DNA of 64,000 nucleotides, from the NCBI RefSeq assembly GCF_017874545.1, contig NZ_JAGGLT010000004.1:38707-102706 (forward strand), written 5' to 3'. Shown piece after piece: positions 1-7,587 of this stretch. Under the pieces are notes generated by a model. That model did not search any database, was not told the origin of the DNA, and was given only the letters and a program-made list of their open reading frames with translations. Positions within the stretch are counted from its first letter, which is position 1. Every line of letters starts with the position of its first letter. Source of the stretch: Thermoanaerobacterium butyriciformans. Its GTDB lineage: Bacteria; Bacillota; Thermoanaerobacteria; Thermoanaerobacterales; Thermoanaerobacteraceae. A program made the position numbers and the translations under genes.

Positions 1-852
1 CAGATTGATGGTATGGAACGCCTGATAAGGTACATGGTAAGTGAATTAGGTTTTCCAAAAGACTTTAAAAGCTTTGTGTATTTGACACAGTTTAATCAGG
101 CGGAGGCAATAAAAAAAGGTGTAGAACACTGGAGAGCTGGCAAATTCATGACGGCAGGAACGCTTTATTGGCAATTTAACGATTGCTGGCCTGTAGCTAG
201 CTGGTCCTGCATAGATTACTATAAAAGAAAAAAAGCTCTTTACTATTATTCTTCCCGGTTTTATGCTGATGTTTTACCGTATATTATGGAAGAAGGCGAT
301 GGCATAACCATTTATGGTATAAGCGATTTGCTACATGACGAGGAAGCACATATAAAGATTTTGTGCTATAACCTCGATGGCGAGAAAATTTCAGAGAGAG
401 AAATAAATGCAAAATTAATTTCTAACGATGTAGTTAAGATAGCACACTACAGTGTTGACGAATTGGGGATTGGATACAGTCCAAGAATTATGCCCGTAGA
501 TGCATTACATTGTACTCTTCCTGTAGAGCGAAATGGGAATCTATTAAATAGTATCATATACGTTAAGATGACGGTTGGCAACAGCACTTATGAAAATTAC
601 ATCGTCTTTGACAAATTTAGAAATCTTAATCTAAGAAAGCCTTCCATAAAATGTAGTATAGAAGGAAATAAGATAATTTTATCGTCAGATGTTCCTGCAT
701 TCGGAGTATTTGTAGAGACGGAAAATGATGTAGACATTAAGGACAACTGCCTTAACATGATACCGGGGGAAAAATATATTCTGGAATGCTCTGGTGAGCC
801 TGGAAATGTGGAAGTTCTAGATCTTACAAGTCTTATTTCAAAAATATATTAA
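1..852 (+). CDS. GH2 beta-mannosidase, C-terminal part (cut by window start)
   Basis: The frame is open from base 1, so the gene begins outside the window; the ATG at 13 is internal. The visible 283 codons resemble the end of intracellular GH2 beta-mannosidases: a segment around residues 35-75 with HWR, then TLYWQFNDCWPVASWSCIDY, the conserved end of the TIM barrel, followed by about 200 residues of beta-rich C-terminal domains. The acid/base and nucleophile glutamates would lie upstream and cannot be seen. The expected role is removal of terminal beta-mannose from mannan oligosaccharides in the cytoplasm. It is the first of many hemicellulose genes here and is closed off by a strong terminator. 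The family call is confident; substrate is inferred from family. Confidence 0.85.
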   Translation, partial: QIDGMERLIRYMVSELGFPKDFKSFVYLTQFNQAEAIKKGVEHWRAGKFMTAGTLYWQFNDCWPVASWSCIDYYKRKKALYYYSSRFYADVLPYIMEEGDGITIYGISDLLHDEEAHIKILCYNLDGEKISEREINAKLISNDVVKIAHYSVDELGIGYSPRIMPVDALHCTLPVERNGNLLNSIIYVKMTVGNSTYENYIVFDKFRNLNLRKPSIKCSIEGNKIILSSDVPAFGVFVETENDVDIKDNCLNMIPGEKYILECSGEPGNVEVLDLTSLISKIY

Positions 853-859
853 CTAGATG

Positions 860-909
860 AAAAGGTATGTGTTTTACAATATTTTCTTGATATGCACATA
901 CCTTTTTTT
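860..909 (+). terminator. Intrinsic terminator after the GH2 gene
   Basis: A perfect 12-bp stem (860-871 AAAAGGTATGTG with 895-906) is followed by a T run to 909. It ends the mannosidase transcript and isolates the small gene downstream. Confidence 0.85.
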
Positions 910-921
910 GTTCCAGAAAAG

Positions 922-930
922 TGCTATAAT
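922..930 (+). promoter_or_regulatory. Extended -10 promoter for the small gene at 966
   Basis: TGCTATAAT (TGnTATAAT) lies 36 bp before the ATG at 966. No good -35 is visible, which is tolerable for an extended -10 promoter. Confidence 0.4.
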
Positions 931-965
931 TAAAGAAAAGAATACTAAAAATGGTGGTGGTAGAA

Positions 966-1205
966 ATGTCAAAAGCAATTAATGAAAGGCTGGATGACAT
1001 AATATACGAAAAGGTAAAGGTGATGCCTAAAGATGAACAAAAGGAAGTTTTAGATTTTGTTGATTACCTAATACAAAAAAGGTTAAAGATTGTTAAAGAT
1101 ATGTTTGAAACAACAAAGGAAACTAAACAAGTTTTGGAAAGATATGGATATACAGAAGATAATATCTCTGAGCTTGTAAAGGAAATAAGGGGTATTGATG
1201 ATTAG
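966..1205 (+). CDS. Small DUF2281-like helical protein
   Basis: A 79-residue, charged, helical protein beginning MSKAINERLDD. The middle part, MPKDEQKEVLDFVDYL followed by a lysine-rich turn, resembles DUF2281-type small proteins, which are often found as antitoxin-like partners or orphans. I start it at 966 because GGTGGTGG at 953-960 is then a ribosome site at normal spacing; the ATG at 951 would lie inside it. No toxin-like gene (PIN or RelE type) is adjacent: the neighbours are a mannosidase terminator and a convergent regulator. Function is unknown. Family assignment is moderate, and an antitoxin role is only inference. Confidence 0.6.
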   Translation: MSKAINERLDDIIYEKVKVMPKDEQKEVLDFVDYLIQKRLKIVKDMFETTKETKQVLERYGYTEDNISELVKEIRGIDD

Positions 1206-1213
1206 GGCCTAAG

Positions 1214-1236
1214 CCCCTATGCTTAAAACATAGGGG
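1214..1236. terminator. Hairpin between convergent genes
   Basis: CCCCTATG (1214-1221) and CATAGGGG (1229-1236) form a perfect 8-bp stem with a 7-base loop, lying between the stops of the small gene and the LevR-like gene. Neither side has a clear U tract, so efficient termination is uncertain. Confidence 0.45.
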
Positions 1237-1242
1237 AAAACT

Positions 1243-3963
1243 TTATATTACGTTAAATAATGTATCTCTTTCCTGGAAAAATCTCATTACATAGCATATT
1301 TCATCATCAGGAATTTTAATTGAATACTTCCTATTTAAGTAGTTTAGTGATTGCTTGACTGCATTGTACAAAGATTTATTGTTTTTAATATATTCTTCTT
1401 TACCAAGAAATTCTATGCTTTTTTCTCCTTTTTTGATTCTGCTTACCATAAAAGCAAAGTGAAGTATAATGCCAAGCAGCATGTCGTCATCAAAGCAAAC
1501 TGAAAGAGTATTGCACAGGTTCATGATGGTATTTTGTATATCGTTGTACAGCTCTTCGCCGTCTATATTGTCGATATTTTCTTGTAAGACATTGCCCATC
1601 TTGATAAGCGTCGTTTTAATATCTACTATTTCCTGCAATTCTTTCATGACTTTTAAGCTTAAGACGTCATTCATGCTGTACTGTTTAATATTAGTATCCA
1701 ATGGAAAAGACGATACGATAAAAGCTATTTCCATGTTTTCCTGGATTTCATTTATTTTCTTCATTGTCATGTGTTTATCAAGGCTGTCAATTGGTATTAT
1801 CTCAAATAAATCTTTGTCGTACTTTAAGTTGTTTTTTAAGAAACTTTTGATTGCAACAGAGGCACCTTCCCCAGTGAGACATGCTGTTATAATTGCGATT
1901 TTCTTTTTGTCGCTTATCAGTGGAGCAAAATCCATGTTGTTCTCCATGTACGAATTTATCGACTGTACGCTCATGTAAATATTGTTAAGAGGCATGCCTA
2001 ACAGCGCTTTTCTGGTAGCTTCGATGACGTGGAGAGTGGAAATAAGCGGTATAACTTTTACTGGCACATCAAACTCTTTTTCAATCGTTTCGCCAAATGT
2101 TGTAAGGGAGCCCATGTCTACTAAGAGAAGGTATCCTGCCTGATTCATATCATTCCTCACGTAGTCTTTCAAACTTTCTAATACTTCAAGAGGACTTTTG
2201 TCAAGATGGGCGTCTAAGCCTATTGCATAATTTTCACCCAACAATTTATTGGCCACATCTGCCATGGATGTAGCAGTAGAATTGCCATGGGCAATTATTA
2301 TCACCTTGACTTTCTCGCTTTGCTTATTGATGTATTCCTTATCGGACATGAGAAATATTGCGATAAATCCAGCTTCATCTTCTGGAATCGAAACATTCAA
2401 ATATCTCTCTATGATTTTTTTGGCTTCAATAGCAACTTCAAATTCCCTTGGGTATAATTGCTTTATTTTTGATAGTTGAGGATTTACAATAGGCTTATTT
2501 TTATTGACCCTTTCAATAAGCGTGTTTAAGTGCAAAGCAAGTGCAGTATAGCTGTTTTGACTGAGATCTTTTCCCAGTAGTTCGGATGCCAGTTCTGCAA
2601 TCCTATCTGTAATGCTTATTATGTCTTCTCCTAAGATGTGAATCAAGTTTTGCTTGTTTTTCTCCTCAGTTATACCATATATCTGCTTGTGGAAGTACTT
2701 TGCTATGTCTTTTTCCAAAATTGATTCAATGTCTATATCAGATATACCTTTTGCTTTAAGCTGCCTTAGCCTATCATTTATTATCTCGTAAATGCTGTTA
2801 TCATTAGAGGCAGTTGGAATCTCCTCTATTTCATTTGTAGGAGAAAACTTAAAGAACTCTATATCATCACCTATGACTTCATTCCACAGCATTCTATGCT
2901 GTTTATCTGTGTATAATCCCTTCTTTATATAATCAGGCAAGTCTCTACTGCGAATTCTTATGTCATTTTTCTTGTTTGTCAAAAATTCCGAATAGACCTT
3001 TGCACATATAAGCTTGACATCGCTTTCTAATTGGCCGATATTGTTTGGACAGTCATAGGAACAAAACGCCCTCATTGAATTAAGCGACACAAATATATCT
3101 CTGTTTAGCTTTATGCTTTCGTGTTTAAAGAACCTCTTTAGAAGGTAAAACCTTTCTTCTAAAGTCCTTTCTCTAAGTGGCGGTATTTTAATTATCATCG
3201 GTATTCTTCTTGTAAATGTATTTAAAAGGGACGAAGAAGGATCCTCAGTCGTAGCCGATATGATCAATACGTCAGATGTCCTGTTTTCCACATCTCCGAC
3301 TCTTCTAAAATACCCAGTATCGAGGAAAGTGAATAAGATTTCCTGCCCTTCAGGCGGCAAGCGATGGACTTCATCAAGGAATAAGATTCCTCCATTTGCC
3401 TTCTCGATTAACCCTTCTTTATCTGTATCAGCGCCTGTGTAAGCGCCTTTTTTAACCCCAAATAACTGCGCCGTCAAAAGCTGAGGATTGTTGCTGTAAT
3501 CTGCGCAGTTAAACGCTATAAATGGGGCGTCAGGCTTTTTTACACCCATATCTATGGCATACTTGTGCATTATTCGCGCAAAAGTAGATTTTCCTACTCC
3601 TGTTTCACCTAATATTAAACAGTGGATTCCCTTGGGAGGGTATAAAATAGCAGCTTTTGCCTGTTCACCAGCTTGTTTTAAGCTTATATTATTTTTAATA
3701 AGCATATCCAGTTCATACAATTTACTGTCGCTTGAATTAGTGCTGGCGCTTTCAAATGCAGGAGAAAACAATACCGGTCTGCCCTCTGACTTTACGACTT
3801 TTCCTTCTTTGCACAAAAGATTTAGCTCATGACTAACGTTTGCTCGCGACATATTTAGCTCATTTGCCAATGTCATGGCGTCTACGCCGTTTCCTCTATT
3901 TAGCTCTATCAACTTTTTTAAAATCAAGTCTTTTCTTTTCAATTTAAAGCTCCCCTTTACCAC
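1243..3963 (-). CDS. levR: LevR-family sigma-54 activator with PTS regulation domains
   Basis: A 906-residue enhancer-binding protein divergent from the PTS operon. Domains in order: N-terminal HTH (about 20-65), AAA+ ATPase (about 90-340) with Walker A GETGVGKST at 119-127, the sigma-54 contact motif GAYTGA at 173-178 and Walker B ending FLDEVH near 200; PRD1 (about 440-545); an EIIA-Man-like domain with a phosphorylatable His559 in IAHGNSTAT; an EIIB-like part around TACLTGEG; and PRD2 near the C-terminus. Family knowledge: such proteins activate sigma-54 promoters of sugar PTS operons, with activity set by PTS phosphorylation of PRD and EII domains. The sigma-54 promoter at 4172 and the clustered boxes before it give it an obvious target. 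The start ATG has AAAGGGGAG (plus-strand CTCCCCTTT) before it. The name follows family, not proven orthology. Confidence 0.9.
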   Translation of the reverse strand: MVKGSFKLKRKDLILKKLIELNRGNGVDAMTLANELNMSRANVSHELNLLCKEGKVVKSEGRPVLFSPAFESASTNSSDSKLYELDMLIKNNISLKQAGEQAKAAILYPPKGIHCLILGETGVGKSTFARIMHKYAIDMGVKKPDAPFIAFNCADYSNNPQLLTAQLFGVKKGAYTGADTDKEGLIEKANGGILFLDEVHRLPPEGQEILFTFLDTGYFRRVGDVENRTSDVLIISATTEDPSSSLLNTFTRRIPMIIKIPPLRERTLEERFYLLKRFFKHESIKLNRDIFVSLNSMRAFCSYDCPNNIGQLESDVKLICAKVYSEFLTNKKNDIRIRSRDLPDYIKKGLYTDKQHRMLWNEVIGDDIEFFKFSPTNEIEEIPTASNDNSIYEIINDRLRQLKAKGISDIDIESILEKDIAKYFHKQIYGITEEKNKQNLIHILGEDIISITDRIAELASELLGKDLSQNSYTALALHLNTLIERVNKNKPIVNPQLSKIKQLYPREFEVAIEAKKIIERYLNVSIPEDEAGFIAIFLMSDKEYINKQSEKVKVIIIAHGNSTATSMADVANKLLGENYAIGLDAHLDKSPLEVLESLKDYVRNDMNQAGYLLLVDMGSLTTFGETIEKEFDVPVKVIPLISTLHVIEATRKALLGMPLNNIYMSVQSINSYMENNMDFAPLISDKKKIAIITACLTGEGASVAIKSFLKNNLKYDKDLFEIIPIDSLDKHMTMKKINEIQENMEIAFIVSSFPLDTNIKQYSMNDVLSLKVMKELQEIVDIKTTLIKMGNVLQENIDNIDGEELYNDIQNTIMNLCNTLSVCFDDDMLLGIILHFAFMVSRIKKGEKSIEFLGKEEYIKNNKSLYNAVKQSLNYLNRKYSIKIPDDEICYVMRFFQERDTLFNVI

Positions 3964-4033
3964 AAATAACTTTCTCTACCTATATCTTATTATATATTTC
4001 GCAATAAGTTTTTCAATAGTGATTTACTGGATT

Positions 4034-4171
4034 AAACACTATTAAAACATTAAAACACTAAGAAAAAAATAGTAAAACATTACCGAGATTAAATGAAACA
4101 CTAAAAAACACTAATTATTTTAATATGTTTTTTATATGAAAAATGCGGTGTTTTTATATGTTTTAGTGTTT
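4034..4171. promoter_or_regulatory. Repeated AAACACTA boxes, probable LevR-type upstream activator sites
   Basis: AAACACTA occurs at 4034-4041, 4053-4060, 4096-4103 and 4106-4113, and inverted as TAGTGTTT at 4164-4171, directly touching the sigma-54 -24 element. The first two copies are 19 bp apart. Four copies lie roughly 60-140 bp upstream of the -24 element, the usual place for enhancer sites. The binding protein is inferred from the adjacent gene. Confidence 0.6.
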
Positions 4172-4186
4172 TGGCATAGTTTTTGC
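4172..4186 (+). promoter_or_regulatory. Sigma-54 (-24/-12) promoter of the cellobiose PTS operon
   Basis: TGGCATAGTTTTTGC has GG (-24) and GC (-12) at the canonical separation; only the C of TGGCAC is changed. The predicted start of transcription is near 4197, leaving a leader of about 45 bases with AAGGAGG before the IIA start at 4243. Together with the GAYTGA motif of the divergent activator this is strong support for sigma-54 control. Confidence 0.85.
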
Positions 4187-4242
4187 ATATATTATTAGGT
4201 GAACCCCAAAACAGATAAAATCAATTCAAGGAGGAAAATAAT

Positions 4243-4575
4243 ATGGATATGCAGCAAATAGTTATGGAAATCATTATACAATCTGGTGAGGCAAGGGCAT
4301 ATGCACATGAAGCGCTTAGAAAGGCGTATGACGGCGAATTTGAAGAAGCTGACAAGTTAATCGCTCAAGCTAATGACGCCATTGAAAAAGCGCATAATGT
4401 TCAGACCAGCATGTTGCAAAAAGAAGCATCAGGGGAAAAACTTGAGTTTTCAATACTTTTTGTACATTCCCAGGATCACCTTATGACTGCTATTTCGGAA
4501 AAGAACTTGATATTAGAGATAATTGAATTGAGAAAGATGCTGGAGCCTGTACTGCATTCTTGCACAACTAAATAA
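4243..4575 (+). CDS. PTS lactose/cellobiose-family IIA component
   Basis: A 110-residue all-helical phosphocarrier of the lactose/cellobiose (Lac) family. His75 in the motif VHSQDHLM is the expected phosphorylation site, with Asp78 and His79 completing the family signature; the N-terminal segment around SGEARAYAHEAL is also typical. Family knowledge: it takes phosphate from HPr and passes it to a cysteine on IIB. It is the first gene of the sigma-54 operon, and the other PTS parts lie at 5309 (IIB) and 5667 (IIC). Length is normal for the family. The start is set by AAGGAGG just before the ATG. Confidence 0.93.
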   Translation: MDMQQIVMEIIIQSGEARAYAHEALRKAYDGEFEEADKLIAQANDAIEKAHNVQTSMLQKEASGEKLEFSILFVHSQDHLMTAISEKNLILEIIELRKMLEPVLHSCTTK

Positions 4576-4612
4576 CGAAATAAAAAATAAACAAAATAAA
4601 TAGGAGGAAAAA

Positions 4613-5143
4613 ATGATTAAAGCGGTACAATTTTTAAATCAAGTTCAAGCAGGGTACGGAACAGATGAAAAAATGAATATGGAGCCTCAATCCCAGTTTG
4701 GTGCTATAGGATTGGGAATGCTTTTAAAAAACACCATGATGAGAAACGGCGGTGACATAATTGGCACCGTAATATGTGGTGATAACTATTTTCTTGAAAA
4801 TAAGGATGAAGCTATTGAAAAATTATTAAGCATGATAAAGGCGTTTAATCCAGATGTTGTCATATGTGGTCCTGCATTAAACTACAAAAGATATGGTGAT
4901 TGTTGTGGATATTTGACAGAAGCCGTTATAGAGAAATTAAATATTCCTGCATTTGCAGCCATGTCGAAAGACAACACAGGTACAGAATTATTTAGAAAAA
5001 AGATATACATTATAGAGACTCCTAATAAAGGTGGTTATGGACTTAATGAATCTTTGAAGAAAATATCAAAATTTGCTGTTAAATTAGCACAAAGACAGCC
5101 TATCGGGACATCAGAAGATGAAGGGTATTTTCCACAAGATTAG
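4613..5143 (+). CDS. Short GrdB-like protein (glycine/sarcosine reductase component B family) in a PTS operon
   Basis: A 176-residue protein whose opening (FLNQVQAGYG, then DEKMNMEP) and middle (TVICGDNYF, PDVVICGPALNYKRYG, then CCG) match the pattern of GrdB, the substrate-binding subunit of glycine/sarcosine/betaine reductases. Those proteins are about 430 residues and carry selenocysteine; this one is much shorter and has no in-frame TGA. It sits between IIA and IIB with its own AGGAGG site, 37 bases after IIA. A reductase role is doubtful. A binding or regulatory role connected with the PTS is possible but not shown by sequence. The similarity is from memory of the family pattern. Confidence 0.7.
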   Translation: MIKAVQFLNQVQAGYGTDEKMNMEPQSQFGAIGLGMLLKNTMMRNGGDIIGTVICGDNYFLENKDEAIEKLLSMIKAFNPDVVICGPALNYKRYGDCCGYLTEAVIEKLNIPAFAAMSKDNTGTELFRKKIYIIETPNKGGYGLNESLKKISKFAVKLAQRQPIGTSEDEGYFPQD

Positions 5144-5252
5144 GTGATAAAATTTTAATTGATTTCATAGGATTCCTCCATTTGTTACATGCTTTGATAA
5201 TGTAAATATATGTATGTTATGGATTTGGAGGAAAGTCCTTTGAAAATAAAAT

Positions 5253-5276
5253 TGCGAAATATTAATATGTTTCGCA
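5253..5276 (+). promoter_or_regulatory. Hairpin in the gap before IIB
   Basis: TGCGAAA (5253-5259) and TTTCGCA (5270-5276) form a 7-bp stem with a 10-base loop, 33 bases before the IIB start. It lies in a 165-base gap, the largest in the operon, and may tune IIB expression or mark an RNA end. Weak evidence. Confidence 0.3.
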
Positions 5277-5308
5277 TTATAAAATTTTTGAAAGGAGGGA
5301 AAAAGTCA

Positions 5309-5617
5309 ATGTTAAAAATTATGTTGTTTTGTTCTTCAGGTTCATCAACAAGTATGCTTATTAACAGAATTGAAGAAGCAGCAAAAGCAAGAGGCATAGA
5401 GGTAGCTGTTGATGCATACCCTGAAGCACAAATGGAAAAATACGTGGAAGAGGCAGATGTTGTCCTCTTAGGACCTCAAGTAAAATTTATTCTTCCAAAA
5501 GCAAAGAAAATCTGCAGTGAAAAAGGTGTGCCTGTAGATGTGATAAATCCAGTTGTCTACGGCATGATGGATGGAGAAAAAGTGTTAGACCAAGCTTTAA
5601 GCATGGCTAAAAAATAG
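5309..5617 (+). CDS. PTS lactose/cellobiose-family IIB component
   Basis: A 102-residue IIB protein. Cys8 in MLFCSSGSSTSML is the expected phosphocysteine, followed by the typical segments ADVVLLGPQVKF and a C-terminal VYGMMDGEKVLDQAL. I start at 5309, where AAAGGAGGG stands before the ATG; the reading frame is open further upstream to 5210, but that extension would add a basic stretch not seen in the family. It transfers phosphate from IIA (4243) to the incoming disaccharide bound by IIC (5667). Length and motifs are normal for cellobiose-type IIB. Confidence 0.93.
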   Translation: MLKIMLFCSSGSSTSMLINRIEEAAKARGIEVAVDAYPEAQMEKYVEEADVVLLGPQVKFILPKAKKICSEKGVPVDVINPVVYGMMDGEKVLDQALSMAKK

Positions 5618-5666
5618 GTTTCATTTTGGATAATAATTTTAAATACGATAAGGAGTGTTAATTAAG

Positions 5667-6992
5667 ATGAGTAAGTTTACAGATTCGCTTGAAGAGAAAT
5701 TGATGCCTATAGCAGGTAAAATTGCTGAAAATAGATATTTAGCATCAATTCGTGATGGATTCATGCTTGCTGTTCCACTTATAACAATAGGTGCTGTTTT
5801 CTTACTACTTGCAAACTTGCCTATTCCAGGTTATTCTGATTTTATGGCGAAGGCTTTTGGACCAAACTGGAATACATTCTTTATGAGGCCCTTTGAGGCT
5901 ACAATGTCAGTAATGAGTATATTTGTAGTATTTGGCATTGCATATAGCCTCGCAGGCCACTACAAAATTGATGGGTTAAGCACGGCTGCAGCTGCACTTG
6001 CTGCGTTTTTGATATTTACTCCTTATATAGTTAATTATACACCTGAAGGAGCTAAAAAAGCAATTGAAGTAAGTGGTGGCATACCAGTTGACTGGATGGG
6101 CTCTAAAGGCTTATTTGTAGGTATGTTGACAGCTATTTTAACTGTAGAAATTGTAAGATTTGTTGTGAAAAAAGGCTGGGTAATAAAAATGCCTAAGGGT
6201 GTTCCACCTGCGGTTGAAAAGGCTTTCTCTGCGTTGATACCTGCTGCTATTGTGGCGGTTATTGTTGACATAATAAGGTTGATATTCACTTGGACACCCT
6301 ATGGAACAATTCATCAATTTATATACACTGTGCTGCAAACACCGCTAACAAGACTTGGTGATACGCTTCCAGCTACGTTATTAGCTAGCTTCCTTGAGCA
6401 ATTCTTTTGGTCATTTGGTATACACGGTGCTAATCTTGTTGGATCTGTCATGGGTCCTATATGGCTTGCGCTTGCAGCCGAGAACTTACAGGCATTCCAA
6501 GCTGGACATGCATTACCTCATATTATAACACAGCAATTCCACGACATGTACATGTTGCTAGGTGGATCAGGAAGCACATTGGGACTTGTCCTTGGCATGC
6601 TTTTCTTCTCTAAATCAAAACAGGTTAAAAGTGTTGGCAAACTTGCAATAGCACCTGGCATATTCAACATCAATGAACCTGTAATATTTGGAATGCCAAT
6701 TGTTTTGAACCCCATAATGATTATACCGTTTATATTGACACCTCTAGTTTTAACGATCTTGACATACATCGTCATGATACTAGGATTGGTTGCACGTCCG
6801 TCAGGTGTAATCATACCATGGACAACACCGCCTGTAATAGGAGGGCTTTTAGTATCAGGTATAAGCGGTGCTATATGGCAACTTATTGAATTAGTGATTT
6901 CATTCTTCATATACTTGCCATTCTTAAGAATTGTTGACAGACAGTACCTTGAACAAGAGCAAGCAATGGCTGTTGAAAGCCAAAAAGTCTAA
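5667..6992 (+). CDS. PTS cellobiose-type IIC permease
   Basis: A 441-residue integral membrane protein with about ten hydrophobic segments. It shows the Lac-family IIC signatures GIHGAN (His253) and NEPVIFGMP, and the N-terminal pattern MSKFTDSLEEKLMPIAGKI common in CelB/LicC proteins. It imports a beta-linked disaccharide, probably cellobiose or another cello- or gluco-disaccharide, with phosphorylation at C6. The ATG at 5667 is used because AGGAG at 5651-5655 is upstream, although the gap of 11 bases is long; the GTG at 5655 overlaps that site. Downstream is a hairpin and then an unknown membrane protein. Confidence 0.92.
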   Translation: MSKFTDSLEEKLMPIAGKIAENRYLASIRDGFMLAVPLITIGAVFLLLANLPIPGYSDFMAKAFGPNWNTFFMRPFEATMSVMSIFVVFGIAYSLAGHYKIDGLSTAAAALAAFLIFTPYIVNYTPEGAKKAIEVSGGIPVDWMGSKGLFVGMLTAILTVEIVRFVVKKGWVIKMPKGVPPAVEKAFSALIPAAIVAVIVDIIRLIFTWTPYGTIHQFIYTVLQTPLTRLGDTLPATLLASFLEQFFWSFGIHGANLVGSVMGPIWLALAAENLQAFQAGHALPHIITQQFHDMYMLLGGSGSTLGLVLGMLFFSKSKQVKSVGKLAIAPGIFNINEPVIFGMPIVLNPIMIIPFILTPLVLTILTYIVMILGLVARPSGVIIPWTTPPVIGGLLVSGISGAIWQLIELVISFFIYLPFLRIVDRQYLEQEQAMAVESQKV

Positions 6993-7002
6993 AAAGTAAT
7001 AG

Positions 7003-7037
7003 CAATTAGACGGTTACAATACGTAATCGTCTAATTG
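7003..7037 (+). terminator. Hairpin between IIC and the membrane protein gene, possible attenuator
   Basis: CAATTAGACG (7003-7012) pairs perfectly with CGTCTAATTG (7028-7037), with extra TTAC/GTAA pairing inside. It is followed by an AT-rich tract with only short T runs, so partial termination or protection of the upstream RNA from decay is more likely than a full stop. Confidence 0.45.
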
Positions 7038-7077
7038 TATTAAAATCTTTTTAAATAAAATCAAGGAGATAAAATTT

Positions 7078-7587
7078 ATGGGTATCATAGAAGAGTTTAA
7101 AATAAGCATATTCATGCCACAGCATTATCATAAGTTAAAAGGCGAATCTATAGTAAAACTTCTCAGATTTGATTTTATCTTGACAATTTTAGGTGTACTC
7201 TATTTAACACTTGTTAAACTAATATTGTCATTATTTACAGGCAATTTCCCTGTATTTTTAGATTATTATTCACAACTATCATTTAAAAATATCGTTTCAT
7301 CACTTTTATTTCTCTATATTGGCTTGATAGCATCATCAATTGTTCTTTCAATTATTTTTTACATTGTCGCTACATTAAAAAAACCAAAAGATTTAGGCTT
7401 TTATGATTTGATAGTCTACGCAGCTCACGCTTTAACAATATGTATAATATTAGAAGAATTTTTTGGCCCTCTTGTAATTGTATTATCAATTGGGTACTTT
7501 TTAATATCAATAAGTGGAGAAAAATTAATTGCAAATTATGTATTTAACAAAGCAAAAGGAGGAAGAAAAAATGGCAAAAGAGTATAA
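7078..7587 (+). CDS. Unknown membrane protein in the PTS operon
   Basis: A 169-residue protein with about four or five hydrophobic helices (roughly 28-50, 65-95, 110-130, 130-150) and a basic C-terminus ending KGGRKNGKRV. I do not recognise a family; the compact four-helix layout recalls Yip1-like proteins but no motif proves it. It has a good AAGGAGAT site and its last 17 bases overlap the start of the GH1 gene, a sign of translational coupling. The position suggests a role linked to the phospho-glucosidase or transporter, or simply a passenger in the operon. Confidence 0.65.
   Translation: MGIIEEFKISIFMPQHYHKLKGESIVKLLRFDFILTILGVLYLTLVKLILSLFTGNFPVFLDYYSQLSFKNIVSSLLFLYIGLIASSIVLSIIFYIVATLKKPKDLGFYDLIVYAAHALTICIILEEFFGPLVIVLSIGYFLISISGEKLIANYVFNKAKGGRKNGKRV

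Noticed and set aside
966..1205. Toxin-antitoxin pair involving the DUF2281-like protein
   Set aside because: No toxin-like frame lies on either side; neighbours are a terminator and a convergent regulator.
4613..5143. Possible selenoprotein, because GrdB proteins contain selenocysteine
   Set aside because: The frame has no internal TGA and ends at a normal stop; the part of GrdB that carries selenocysteine is not present.
5210..5308. In-frame upstream extension of the IIB gene, with a possible TTG start at 5240
   Set aside because: It would add a basic, non-family N-terminus. The ATG at 5309 has AAAGGAGGG before it and gives the normal IIB start.
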